From positions 868,001-932,000 of the forward strand of contig LATX02000089.1 of NCBI GenBank assembly GCA_001466705.2: a stretch of 64,000 nt of DNA, read 5' to 3'. Below, one piece after another: positions 11,814 to 23,620 of this stretch (its first letter is position 1; every line of letters starts with the position of its first letter). Made by a program: the position numbers and the translations under genes. Source of the stretch: Moniliophthora roreri (taxonomy: Eukaryota; Basidiomycota; Agaricomycetes; Agaricales; Marasmiaceae). The notes beneath the pieces were generated by a model. It searched no databases and was not told the DNA's origin. It was given only the letters and a program-made list of their open reading frames with translations.

Positions 11814-12265
11814 GGGCGGAATAAGGAAAAGGGAAGGCGAAAGTGGGGTTAGGGTTGGTTGTTTGCTGTCATCGGGGATAACGGAGATCCTTGACTAGGC
11901 GTTCCTTGTTCCTAGCTTTACTCAGGACGGACGGCTCAAGAAAGTTCAGCGTTCCAGGTTGATTTTCATTCCAATTCCGTTGCCATTGCATCATCCGACA
12001 AGCTCGAGAACTTGAAATCCAAGGCACATCAATTCAGCGCACTGCGACAAGAACGGTTTCAACGTGTTGACTAGATTATCGAGTGCTAAATGAACGCTAC
12101 TTGCGAACGCGAAGCGCATGGACCATAACGCGTGAGATACACGCCGCATCAACGTGCCCAAACCTACCTTTTCCTCATTTTCCCTTATCCCTTTCGATTC
12201 GCCTCCTCTTTGCCCTTTACCACCACCAATTACCAATACGACATATCTCGAAGCCTGCATCACTC
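11814..12265. promoter_or_regulatory. Shared upstream region between SYS1 and the NACHT gene
   Basis: 452 bp between two divergent start codons, with normal CpG. A pyrimidine-rich stretch at about 12165-12230 sits just before the NACHT ATG, as is common at fungal transcription starts. No TATA box stands out on either side. Confidence 0.35.
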
Positions 12266-14733
12266 ATGAATACCATCACTTCTGCAAACGAGGTTCACTT
12301 TAGCGGAGGCCAATTCAGTAACATTGTGAATGGGCCCCAGATTACGACGAATACAGCGAATACAGCGAATACAACGAATTACTTTTTAGACAGCAGTGAG
12401 TGTTTCTCAGCACGCAAACCGTGACTATATCGTTCTGACAACCGCTCTTAGGCGAATCCATTCTTGAATTTCTTGCGGGAAAGGCTGCGATAAATGCTTT
12501 GCATGACTCTGAGCAACGGTTCCCCCCACCGAATTGTCTTCCAGGTACCCGTGCTAAAATGCTGGAGAAGTTGGGCCGTTGGATAGAAGATCGCAGGAGT
12601 GCGACCAAAGTCCATTGGCTCAATGGCCCTGTCGGCGTGGGGAAATCGGCCATTGCGCAGACTCTAACCGAGAAATACGCCAAAACTAGAGTGGCTGCGA
12701 GCTTCTTCTTTTCCCGTACCGATCCTACCCGGAACAAACTCGAAGCCTTCGTCGCCACCATTGCATACCAGCTCATTACCAACAAATCCCTCAAAGGCGT
12801 CCTATGCCCACACATTGAAGAGACCATTCGCGAAGATCCGACAATCTTCGAAAAGTCAATCGAGCATCAGTTTCAGAAGTTGATTCTGGAGCCGTGCTTG
12901 AAAGTTGACCCTGACGAGTGGGAGTCACTTCCCGGAACGATCGTTGTCGATGGGATCGATGAATGCATTGACATTCCATCTCAGGAGAGATTGTTGGCTA
13001 TCTTCCGCGAAGCCTGCACGTGCGCCGTCCCCGTTCCCTTTACTTTCCTACTGTGCAGTCGCCCAGAGCCACGTATCCGTCACGCTTTGGAGCACAGACA
13101 GTTTAGATCGCTTCTTGATCAAAGTAGCATTGGGGAGTCGGATGAATCCAGCAGAGATATCAGAGTGTTCTTGCAAAAAAGCTTCGCAGATCTGCGGGAG
13201 AAGCATTGCCAATATGTCGACTCACAGTGGCCTAGTAACGACGCAATTGATCGGCTTGTTACGAGGTCATGTGGACAGTTCATCTTCGTGGCGACGGTTA
13301 TCAAGTATATTGACACGCACGATGACCTCCCGTCAGCACGTCTGGAGACTATCCTTCATATGCATGGACAAGTGGCCCCGAGCTCTCCCTACCCAGATTT
13401 GGATCTCCTTTACCACCAAATTCTCTCCACATGTCCCAACTGGGATAAAGTCTGCCCAATTCTCCGCATACTTCTTACTGATCACACCAGAATACCTATC
13501 CCGAAATCATCTAACATCATCTGGCGATCTCCCTTCATCATTTCCCAATTGTTGGGTCTTGAAGCAAATGAAGTGAGAGTACTGATGTCCAGACTACACT
13601 CAGTACTATATCTCCCAGATGGTGACTATGGGTCCAATATCCAAATCTTACATGCCTCCTTCTCTGAATTCCTTTCAGACCACACCCGTTCAGAATGCTT
13701 CCATGTCCAAAAACTGGAAAGGACAGAGCATATTGATTGTGTGGCTACAACTCTTCTTCTCACATTGGCTGCCTTGCAAACAAAATATCCTCCATATGTC
13801 AACCCACAAATTTCTACTCCAGCATTATTGGCCTGGGAGAATCTTTACACTTCTCACTCTGAAAAGAGCTTGTTTATTTACTTTGCATCACGCTACTGGA
13901 CAGACTATTGCATCATGGTAAAGTCTCCAAGCACTAATCTACTAGCTGCATTGGATGACTTTGATCCATTTCCTGCTCTTACCCTGGTAATGAATCAGTA
14001 TAGAGGTGGCACCCTGCTAACCTATAACTATACTCACATCCCAGGCCTGAAACACTGTCTTCATTGGGCAAAGGTGCAGGTGTTTGTTTACTTGTTTATA
14101 AATGTTAAGCTGATTATATGATAATTGGGGACAGAAGCTACCAATAACTCCTTGGAAATTTGTTAACACATTAACATCAATTTTCCAGGGATTTACTATT
14201 GCTTTTCACCCAGGAACATCTCTAGTATCCATGGCTTGTGCAATAGCCCTTTGTGAATGGGCACTTGCAAACAACAGGTTACCCTCAGTCTCTTCCAGAG
14301 GGAGAGATACAGATAGACAAATAGACACTTTGCACAGTCTTTACTCTTCAAACTTCATTTTGGGTGGGGGACATGAACCATTGCTGATATCTGCTGACCA
14401 AAAGGTCAAGGGAGAGGTCAAGGGATGGACATGTATAGGTGTTACTAACAGGAGCAAATCACTTGATATCCTGCTAGGGGGTTACAGCACTAAGGAGTTG
14501 TTAGTTCAGGATGTTATGAATGGCACTTATAAGAGTGCTGGTTCAAATCTAAAAAAGGTTAGTTTATACTCCCAGAAGAGCATTGGCTAGCACTGATTTT
14601 TATCCTACAGTTCTGGCATTTATGGCGCTTTAAATGCTGGATAAATGGATGTGCACAGCGAGTTGGTCTTCCAAACCACCAGGCCCTGTTTAAGATAGTC
14701 CATCAGGGTGCTAAAACTGGCTGCTCTGAGTAA
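12266..14733 (+). CDS. NACHT-domain P-loop NTPase (STAND type)
   Basis: Exons 12266-12395, 12452-14073, 14189-14557 and 14611-14733 join in frame to 747 aa. The start has the EVHFSGGQFSNIVNG segment that precedes many mushroom NACHT proteins. Walker A is GPVGVGKSAIAQT (about residues 95-108) and Walker B is IVVDGIDEC (about 193-201), followed by LLCSRPEPRI typical of NACHT. The C-terminal half is helical; I see no WD40 or ankyrin repeats. STAND NTPases act as signal-sensing switches, and in fungi several control heterokaryon incompatibility and non-self response; that role here is inference. The gene reads intact, yet base use changes inside it: CpG is normal to about 13.4 kb and nearly absent after. 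Introns 2 and 3 and the last exons lie in the CpG-poor part. Confidence 0.85.
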
Positions 14734-15644
14734 CTTTACTATGTATGTATACCTTCTATATAGTGAAAAAAAATTGGCAGAAGAAGACAGATTCTCATAA
14801 ACTTGGACTCATAACCTGATAGAATATGCTGCCCATTGAGACTGGATATGGTGCACATCCTAGGCCATTCAAATGGTAGATACCATAATCTGTATGCTGT
14901 GGCAGACTCAAGCTGGTGAGGATGGGTTCATATGCCTCTAGAGTCTGAGAATATTAGTTTTCAAAGTTCCCAATTAGGATATTGTGGTGACTATAGGTTG
15001 GATGGACAGTCAGTAGTTATGGAGAAGGTTATTGATGAAAGGGAGGCTTTAGCATCAAAAGAACATTGAAAAGAAAAACTGCTGATAGCAAATGCTCACT
15101 TGGATCAGCATGATACTGACAGCACAATGAGTATCAGATATAGATGTGAGTAATCCACCAGGTGAAAAGTGAAAACAAATGGACTTAGGAAGTGAGGTAG
15201 ACTTGGAGATTCACCTCGAAATTGAACAAGAGTCGCATAAAACTGAAAAAGGAAGCCCCAAGTTGAATAATAGTATGTTGGACTGAGGGGGGTTGAGAGC
15301 TATCCTAGTCATATTAATCAATAATATGGCTGAATAGACGCATGAACTGCGTTGTTCAAGCGCCGGCAACGCGCCCGGCAGGCTCATGACTCAGCAAACA
15401 TTGTTGCCACGCGATATCATCCCCTTGTCACCCCGCGGACAGTCCCAGGCCTTGGTTCACGGAGATCACTACGACAGCCTGCATGGATAAATTGACTGGT
15501 CCAGGCAGTCCGGAATGGATTCACGAACACTTGATACGTCGACGATGAGACATTTGCCCACGAACCTTCGCCGAAATCGCGTCATCTGACGAGCTCGAGA
15601 ACGACACGGGAGCCCGAAATCCGAAATCTCCAGCACACACAACC
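14734..15644. other. Intergenic, CpG-depleted until about 15.2 kb
   Basis: No gene seen. CpG depletion that starts inside the NACHT gene continues to about 15.2 kb, then normal composition resumes before the oxygenase gene. Confidence 0.5.
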
Positions 15645-16903
15645 ATGACCAGTATACCAATCCTCTCATTCAACTCTTCCCAATCCCCAGAATCTAAACA
15701 GCAGTTCCTATCCGATCTTCGACACGCACTGATCAACACCGGATTTCTCTACCTACGTGATACGCCCGTGAATCCTTCACCCCTTCTGCCATATATTCCG
15801 AAGCTCTTTGCGCTACCGCAAGATGAAAAGGATCGAATATCGATGCGTAATTCACCCCATTTTCTTGGGTATACGAGGTTAGGCGGAGAACGGACAAAGG
15901 GAAAGGTCGATTGGAGAGAGCAGATCGATTTGGCTACGCCTCATGTTTGTCGGTGGAAGAATAAAGAGGAGAGTCCGGATTATCATCGTGTTTGGGGGCC
16001 ATCGCAGGTGCGTCTTTGCGTTTTCTCTCGGATCTATTTTGGTTGCTGAATGTATCATGTAGTATCCCTCGGAAGAAGCATTGCCGGGATTCAAAGAGGC
16101 CATCGACAACTACCAAGCCCAGTTAACTACTCTCGGCAATACACTAGTCACTCTCATTGCCGAAGCCCTCGGTTTAGGATCGGATGGTCTAGCGAAATTC
16201 TACGCAGGACCGGAGAAAATGCAACATCGAGGGAAAATTGTGTGCTACCCAGTCAACGAAGACGACGAAGGACAGGGTGTTGGCCCGCATTACGATGCTG
16301 GCTTCTTGACTATCGTACGTCTCCTCATCTCATCCACACTCACTCACTAACACTCGTCAAAGCTTTTACAAGCTTCCGACCACCCAGGTCTCCAAGTCCA
16401 AGCACTGACAGGCGAATGGCTCGACGCACCTCCTATTCCAGGGACATTTGTAATCAACTTTGGACGGGCGTTGGAGTTTGCTACCAAAGGTGTCGTGCGC
16501 GCTACGTCGCATCGTGTATTGTCGCCTAGTAAAGAGTGGGCAGAGAAGGGACCGAGATACAGTGTACCGCTCTTCCATAATATCGATATGGAAGTTTGTA
16601 TGGCAGATCCAAAGTACGCGTTGGAACGTATGTCCACTTCTCTTTCCCTGGTCGAAGAAGAAATGGCTGATGAGCTGTCTTCAAGTGCCTCAAGAGATAT
16701 TGGATCTTAGAGATAAACGGGGAAAGCTACCGGATACGGACTCGGTGAATTACTCCGAATTTCTCTCCGAACCGAGTGGTCGAGTCCAGCTGTATGGAAG
16801 AGTGAAAAGTCACCCTGACGTTGGGGAGAGATGGTACCCCGAGATATTTGGTCGATTTTTTCCGCAGGGGTTGCCACAAGATGGGAGAGGGAACGCTTAC
16901 TAG
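15645..16903 (+). CDS. 2-oxoglutarate/Fe(II)-dependent oxygenase (IPNS-like)
   Basis: Exons 15645-16007, 16063-16314, 16363-16627 and 16686-16903 give 365 aa. An N-terminal DIOX_N-type domain (IPILSF, then NTGFLYL; FLGYTRLGGERTKGKVDWRE) is followed by the catalytic jelly-roll. The Fe(II) triad is visible as H and D in GPHYDAGFLTI and the distal H in ATSHRV, and the 2-oxoglutarate-binding RxS is RYSVPLF. These enzymes oxidise small molecules (hydroxylation, desaturation, ring closure) using O2 and 2-oxoglutarate; close fungal relatives are annotated isopenicillin N synthase-like, but the substrate is unknown. The reading frame is intact with normal CpG. A decayed duplicate of exons 2-4 lies at 27262-28204. 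Confidence 0.9.
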
Positions 16904-18504
16904 AGCCGGTAATGCGGGATGTAGTAGATAATGAGTGTGTAGATAGTCGAGAGGAATATGACACTACTGTATATCACTCAGGAGCTTGACTAATTTGGGC
17001 GCTTATTCAGACACTGCTCTTTGTCACCTACCACGACGGCCAACACTCATAATCATGCAATTCCCTTTCTTCCAGATCAAATATACCTCGATTCAAACGC
17101 AAAATCTTCATATTCCATCTCTTATCAAGTTGAACCCGATCTTTAAGCTGGAAGGATTGACAAAGGAAGGGTCTGTCCGACGTGGTCTACCATTTTCTCT
17201 TCTCTCTGGTCGTTCACATTCGCCCTTTACTGTATTTTCTGCATCCGGGCACGATTCATGCGCTTGCAACAACTCTTGGACAGATTAGCAAGCTTTTTTC
17301 TGATCAAGATTCGACACGGTTCAGTTGGAAGAACTTGAAGAATCCAATACCTATCACCCGGAAATTTTCGCGCCTTGGCAGCGCTGTCATAGCAACTCTA
17401 TCGTTGGAGCGGACTGTTGGAGGACGGCATTGAGTGTCGGGTGCACGTATGAAAACGACAGCCGAGACCGATAGGACAAGGTGAACTTCGTGCGTTTCTT
17501 TGTCTTTTTTAGTCTTTTTTTTTCGTCATGCTGATAACTGGACAGGTAGTCTCAACGTTCATCTGGTAGCCAGTAGCTTTCCATGATTGTCGATTCCTTG
17601 CGTTCGTCATGACCATCTACCGCTTTGTACGGGTTTAGTTTTGCTCTTTCACCCTCAAAGACACTACACCCCTGCGTAACCATCGAGGCTTTTGGCAAAG
17701 GATACACGAAGATGGCAGAGTAGGGTCGGACTTTTAGAGGCAGCAGCGAGCGAAAAGGGTGTGTCCCATAGCTTTCATTCTTTATTGAATACTAACGACT
17801 ACGCACTGCGCAGGGAAGCTTTCTCCATTTCGCTACGCGGAGTACTTGTATCCAGCTTCCACCTGCCAGCTTGGCAAGCACGACGACGCAGAAACTGAAA
17901 CTATACCTCAGTTGAGTTTCGGCCCTGTGCACGCCTGGATAACACTCATATTGCCTGTAACAGATATAGAATGTTGACGAGGAAGCTTTCGTAGTGGTTG
18001 GGGCGTAGGGTTTTGGTGTTCAGAATGATTCGGTGGGGAGTTATGGTATGTTTCTTGCAAGGATGGACCTTCACAGCCGCGGCGGTTAATACATTAGGAT
18101 ACATCAGATAACAGTATTCGCCCGCTATTACAACTATCCCCAGACTCCAAGCTTTATAGCTGCAAGATGCGTTCCCAAATCTGACAGGTGTCCGATCGGC
18201 CAACAGGTTTTTGCTGTGGTGTGGACGGACTGTACACTAAGTGGGACCATCGTCCATATGTTATTCCTGCAGATTCCCGTCGATGGCGGTCGAAGACTCC
18301 TGTAATCAACTATTCTTTTGTGCGACATATCGCTCTCGGAGACCCTCGGACTAGGAGATTCCCGATAACCGATTCAAACGTTCTCCCGTTCACCGTCCCA
18401 CTAACTTGTCTCCGGTATCGTCGGTCCTGCTAGCGCGTTGGTTAATCTCACCAAAACTGGTGCGTATCTGTCGCTTCATACCATACAAAGCAAGTCAGTG
18501 ACAC
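16904..18504. other. No supported gene
   Basis: Plus-strand frames at about 17040-17290 look partly coding (IKLNPIFKLEGLTKEGSVR) but break into several frames without a clear intron chain. The rest shows nothing. Composition is normal, so this may hold a decayed gene rather than transposon DNA. Confidence 0.3.
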
Positions 18505-19290
18505 CTATTGGCTACTTGTTGCCTTGATGAATTTTCTCCATCGCAACCAGCCACTCCCTACTACGTCGTATATGGCCTCCCAGTCTGGACAAACCTTCCT
18601 ATTGGGTTCTCCTGTTCTTTCCGTCGCGAAGTCCCGTTTTGCATACTCGGTCATATCCGCCTAACACTGATAGAGTACATCAAAGCAGTGGCGTAGGTGT
18701 CTCCACTGCCCTCGGTTCGAAATCTTGGCTAACTCGGCACTTATCGTCCTCAGACAATGCATATGGTGAAACATCACGACGTAGAAGAGGCGATTTCGTG
18801 GCCCTGTCGGGTATGTCCCTGCGCCGCGAGGAGAATCATACACCCATTCTTTAGCTGCCAACGGATCTGAAGGAGTGTCTCTTCAAGGCTCATAAGCACG
18901 GGTTCTGGGAGGTCGATGGGGAGAAAATCTGGGTAGTTGTCGCCTTCAAACGCTGGACAGCATGGTGAGATACGAACATATCGGACTGACGAGCTTTTAC
19001 TATATTCAATCGATAGATCTCGTGGACCAGGTCTCAAAGCTGTACTTGTAATCACCACCGTGAGGGCCGGGGACGAAATAGATAATGCAAAAGAGAGAAA
19101 CGGTGAGACATAGGCTTGATAGAATGCAAGACCGTAAAAGAATTCTAGATGACATGATTTGGTGAGGGTTCGTTTTGAGTCAAACAGGCTGTTTTTGGTG
19201 CCAATTATTGATTTTTCCGCTCTGTAAATGTAGTGTCCGAAAATCACCTCTTCGCTTGAGAGGCTTTGATAATACCATCCGCGATGGACA
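18505..19290 (-). pseudogene. Broken UstYa-like (DUF3328) oxidase gene
   Basis: The minus strand encodes recognisable DUF3328 parts in order. First comes an N-terminal membrane-like segment (FYQAYVSPFLSFALSI), then LPEPVLMSLEETL, then EWVYDSPRGAGTYPTGPRNR. The two HxxHC motifs that define the family follow: HHMHCLRTI, and HLRHCFDVLYQ about 25 residues later. The tail, DWEAIYDVVGSGWLRW, ends at a stop at 18505-18507. A one-base loss between the second and third blocks (near 18870) shifts the frame, and a TAG after LYQC interrupts the second HxxHC exon. UstYa proteins are copper-type oxidases or cyclases in ribosomal-peptide and other secondary-metabolite pathways. The 5' end is not resolved. 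A sequencing error could explain one lesion, less easily both. Confidence 0.6.
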
Positions 19291-19460
19291 TGCAACCTAT
19301 TTGGGACTAGCTCGTGAATAGCTAGCTCACTTTAGCTTACTTCGTGAGGTAATGGTGAGGCGTTTGTTCGCTTGCCGTCTGATATCTCTTCTAATACTTA
19401 TATGGTTGAGACCGGCTGTACCGCGGGCCCCCTCGATCGTGCTCCGCGTCATCTCCAGTC

Positions 19461-20625
19461 ATGGATGATGCGTCTTTCCATATCTTTGAGCGATGTCTCT
19501 ACATCGCTAATATTCTGGCTGCTATCATATATGGTAAGTCACGTCCCTCAGCTCAAGCTCCACTTAAGTGATCTCTATCTGTGATCAGGCATTCTCTTAT
19601 ACACTGCCTGCAGCAGTGTTTATCTCCTCGCAACAGGGCATGCCCGCACTCAGAAGAGCAGGATCTTCTTTATCGGATATATCATCGTAATGGTCATTTG
19701 CATGACTTTTGTTATGGCTTCCAACGCCTTGGCCGGGCAAATGATGTGGATCGAGCATCGAGATACGGAGGGAGGCCCATTCGCATATTACCTCGCTACA
19801 GCAGCCAACTGGACTGGCGTGACTGGTACCACCCTCAATATGTTTGGTAATTTCATGGGTGATTTACTTCTGGTGCGCATTCTTTCAATGAGCTGTATTA
19901 CCGCTAAACGCATATCTAATATTCTAGCTCTACCGGTGCTACATCATCTGGAACTCTTCGATAGCGGTCATCGTATTACCGAGTCTTATCTTTCTCGCTT
20001 CTACCGGTAGGCCGACAACCCGCCGTCATCTCCGAGCATGCAACTAAAGTAAATTTCACGTAGCAATGGCTATTGTTTCTTGTGTACGGAGTGCACTTCC
20101 TGGATCGAGCTTTTTCGCCAGTGATACAATTAACTTTGCGATTCCATGGATAGCCCTTACATGCGGCTTGAACGCCATTCTTACTGGACTTATCACTGCT
20201 CGACTTCTCATTGCTCGCCGTCGACTCAAAACTGTCCTCGGATCAAATGAGTACTCCACAGTGTACACAAGCGCGATTTCAATCATTGTAGAGTCGGCTT
20301 TACCTTTTGGTATCCTTGGTATCACTTTCGCGATACTGCTTGGAAGGGGCAATACGGTTTACATGATATTCAATGGTATTTTGGGAACATATACGGTAGG
20401 TTTATCTCAGAATGGCAAATAATGTGACACTGAAATGGGCCACAGGGGTTAGCGCCCCTTCTCATCATTCATCGGGTCGCACTCGGGAGGGCTTGGTCAA
20501 AAGATACTGCTAACCAGATCATGACAGCTAGTCTGAACTTTGCCCACCATACAAGTGATGCTACTTTACACGACTTGGACCTTGAAAAAGCCCACATCAA
20601 CACATCAAGTGGCAGCTTGGCTTGA
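19461..20625 (+). CDS. Seven-helix membrane protein of the Agaricomycete family
   Basis: Exons 19461-19533, 19589-19872, 19928-20006, 20064-20395 and 20446-20625 join in frame to 315 aa. I count seven hydrophobic segments: CLYIANILAAIIYGILLY, IFFIGYIIVMVICMTF, LNMFGNFMGDLLLLYRCYII, a fourth around VIVLPSLIFLAS, a fifth around FAIPWIALTCGLNAILTGL, a sixth around IVESALPFGILGITFAIL, and the last ending GLAPLLIIHRVALGRAW. Features typical of the family are the short motif before TM3 (WIEHRDTEGGPFAY), the R-rich loop after TM5 (ARLLIARRRLK), Y(T)S before TM6, and the final RVALGRAWS. The family is large in mushroom fungi and has no established function; topology resembles receptor-like proteins. 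The first in-frame ATG was taken as start. Confidence 0.82.
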
Positions 20626-21335
20626 CTTCATTCAAACCTCTTCACACACATGTGAGGATTTTGTTGTCATCCCAGCCCCATACGTGTTTCCTTTTTTACA
20701 AGCTGTAGATATTACTTTACTATTGTATCTAGTTTCAGTGTTAAGGCTGAGCTGAATTTAATGTCTTGAATCATAGCCTTTTTTCTTCCCATTTCTCTGT
20801 GCTTGCCATTGGCTTTTGTTCTTGTACTTGTCGGGGGTGGGTTGGCGTGAACCGCCAACAGGAACGAGTTCGGTTCATTTTTATTCCTGCTATCTTTAGT
20901 AGCAGGTCTTGGTCAAAAATCCCTCGTTTTACTAAGCATTTCGACGAAAAGTTCCCGCTACCCAGTGTAGTGGGTTTTGATACCTTGAGGCTCAGATTAA
21001 TAAGCTTTTTTGCAGAAAGTTTCCACCTGTCAGGTATTGCTGCACCAGCTTGCTCCAGTCCAGCACTCAAATGTGAAGTGAAAAGGCACCTAGGTAAGAC
21101 AGAGTCAATACAAGCTAGATACAGTAAATAGTAAGCATTAATGTAAGGGAATGATAATAGATAGAAGCATACCTCAGTTGGGTGATAACACAACTGAGGA
21201 AAGGAAGAAAGGAAGGCAGTTATGAAGTCCCCACCATACAGAGGTCATGTGAGATTGCAAAGAATGATGTGCTAGCTAAAAGAGTCCGAAAAAGGTCCAT
21301 ATGTAGTCTGAAAGTCTGAGAGATCTGAACACTCC
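20626..21335. other. Intergenic, edge of the transposon island
   Basis: No gene seen; overlapping ORFs on both strands at about 20770-21190 have no recognisable content. CpG is normal to about 21.05 kb and drops sharply after, marking the left border of the retrotransposon island. Confidence 0.45.
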
Positions 21336-21520
21336 CATCGCACAAAACTGCAGAAGGTCATAACTCAGTTATAACTAGGTTATAACTAGGTTATGACTGG
21401 TTTTGGGGGGTTATGACTGGTTTTGGTGGGTTATAACCACTGGAACTGGTTATAACCACTGGGGACCTGGGTTATAACCCCCTGGAGACGGGTTATGACC
21501 TTTTGCAGTTTTGTGCAATG
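21336..21520. repeat. Inverted-repeat element with GGTTATAAC-type internal repeats
   Basis: The left end CATCGCACAAAACTGCAGAA (continuing into GGTCATAAC) matches the complement of the right end with three mismatches over 29 bp. Between the arms are about nine copies of a GGTTATAAC / GGTTATGAC motif, alternately joined by ACTGGTTTTG and CCACTGG spacers. It lies next to the end of the copia pol remnant, so it may be an independent 185-bp foldback element or part of that element's flank. Confidence 0.5.
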
Positions 21521-21527
21521 CCCCCTC

Positions 21528-23620
21528 AGTGAGTACCCACAACTTCAAGACCAAGCATCTGAACCAAGCGAGAGTGAGCAGGTCCAGCAAAGCTCTTGGT
21601 GAAGATGTCAGCACAATTGTCTCATAAGGGAACATTCACAGTGACAATGTGTTGATCCTCAATGACAGCTTTATGAATCCAATGATATGACACCTTGACA
21701 TGCTTATTGGAACCATTGATCTGCTCAGAGTTCATGTTCGCAATAGCAGCCTGAGAGTCAACATGGAAAGGTGTTGGAGCCTCTAGAGGGAAGCCAATCT
21801 GCTTCATGAGTTGGCAGAACCAGATGACTTCACAACCACAAAGGTGAGCTGCATAGTACTCAGCTTCACTAGTCAAGGAAGCAGTGGTGGTCTGCTTTCT
21901 GGATCTCCAAGAAAAGCATCCTCTTCCCAGAAAAAGAGCATATCCTGAGACTGACTGTCCATGATCTGGATGGCCAGCAAAGTTGGAGTTTGACCATGCA
22001 GTGACATCAAAGGACTTAGACACACCACCCAATGTGAGTGACAGATTTCTAGTACCCTTCAAGTACCAAATAATCTGCTTCACAGCGGTCCAGTGGGCCT
22101 CACCAGGATTCTGCATGAACTGAGCAACACACTGGCAAGCATGGGAGATATCTGGCCTAGTCATGACAGTGGCATGCATGATGGAGCTAACTGCTGACTG
22201 GTAGGGAACTTTGGCCATCGTGGACTGCTCCTCCAGAGTGGTAGGTGACTGTGTCTTGGAAAGTTTTGTACTATGTGCAATAGGAGTAGGTGAGAGACGA
22301 GCTGATCCCAAACCAAAGCACTCAACAATCGAGTCAATGTACAAAGACTGATTGAAGGAGATGGTACAAGCTGCTCTGTCTTGAGTGACAGTCATACCCA
22401 GCAGTTGAGAAATCTCCCCCTTATCAGAGATGACAACATGCTTGCTGAGGTTAGACTTGAACTTATCAAGAATAGACTTGGAGCTAGCAAACAGACCAAG
22501 ATCATCAACATGAGAGGTAATGATGACAGTACCCTTCTCAGTGTGACAAACAAAGACACAGGGATTGGAGGGACATGGTTTGAAGCCAAGTGTGATGAGA
22601 ATCTTCTTGAGCTTCTGGTACCACAGGAAAGTGGATTGATGAAGCCCATAGAGAGCTTTATGAAGAAGCCATACACAGTTCTCCTTTCCCTTCACCACAT
22701 AACCAGGAGGTTGAGCCACATAAGCAGGCTGGTCAACAGGTATTTAACTGTTGAGGAATGCTGATTTGACATCCACAACATGAATCTCCCAGTTGAGAGT
22801 AGCAGCCAAGCAAGAGATGGCACGAATGGACTCTATATGAGCCACAGGCACATAGGTATCCCAGAAATCCACACCAGGAATCTGGCTAAACCCTTGTGCA
22901 ACAAGATGAGCACAGTGTTCCACAATACGACCTTGCTCATTCTGTTTGATGTTGAAAACCCATTTGGTGCCAGTGGGCTTTTGACCCTCAGGACATGGCA
23001 CAAGCTCATATGTCTCAGTACCAGCCAAGTGTTGCAACTCCTCTTCAATAGCTTCAACCCAATACTTGCATTCAGAGCCATTGAGTGCCTGGGCAAGAGT
23101 CTGTGGATTATCTCCAACAGAGAGAACAGCAGCATGTGAGGTCTCAGGTTGAGTGTCTCCTCCTGAAGAAGCAGTGGCCTCTTTAGCAGCAGCATGATGT
23201 GTGTGAAGAGGTGGGACTGAGGGATTAGGCCAAGACTTAGGCATAGCCTTAGGGCACTGAGCAGAGAGAGGAGATGATGGAGAAGGAGTAGGAGTAGAGG
23301 GTTGCTCCAACTTGGAAGCAGAAGGAGTAGGAACAGGAGAAGGAGGTGGCTTGACAGGATCTGAGGCAGATGGAGATGCAGATGGTGCTGAGGGAGTATC
23401 AATGCCATCATTGTTGATGGTCACTGAATTAGCATTGTTAGACTGTAGGCCAGTGAACATATCATAAAGCCACTTATACTCCCCCTCATCACCAATGGGG
23501 GCATCAGAGAAACTCGAATGGTCAAACTTGACATGAATCGAAGTTACCACTGTGTGCTTCCCAGGTAGATAGACTCTATAAGCCTTCTGGTTCCTGTCAA
23601 AACTGAGCAAGTTGGTTCAG
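21528..23620 (-). pseudogene. Ty1/copia retrotransposon pol remnant (RT and RNase H)
   Basis: The minus strand gives, from right to left, a GKHTVVTSIHVKFD block, a Pro/Ser-rich linker and the start of reverse transcriptase (NGSECKYWVEAIEEELQHL; KWVFNIKQNEQGRI; FWDTYVPVAHI; VDVKSAFLN). After an in-frame stop the RT resumes (ALYGLHQSTFLWYQKL; TSHVDDLGLF, equivalent to the YVDD site with H for Y). The RNase H region (SRKQTTTASLTSEAEYYAA; VDSQAAIA) and, after another stop, ADIFTKSF and the C-terminus follow. Gag, protease and integrase are absent. Stops at about 22744 and 21646 (the latter TGA, as from CGA) and the very low CpG show an old copy. The 5' side is cut near 23620. Confidence 0.85.

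Noticed and set aside
12342..12827. 161-codon minus-strand ORF over the NACHT gene
   Set aside because: Shadow of the NACHT reading frame; no domain and no own promoter.
15645..20625. A functional metabolite gene cluster (2OG oxygenase, UstYa, membrane protein)
   Set aside because: The UstYa gene is broken, no core enzyme or precursor-peptide gene was found, and spacing is loose.
21361..21500. CRISPR-like array of GGTTATAAC repeats
   Set aside because: Repeats are 9 bp, in both orientations, irregularly spaced and in a eukaryotic genome.
22833..23411. Leu-rich 192-codon minus ORF
   Set aside because: Out-of-frame reading of the Pro/Ser-rich linker of the copia pol.
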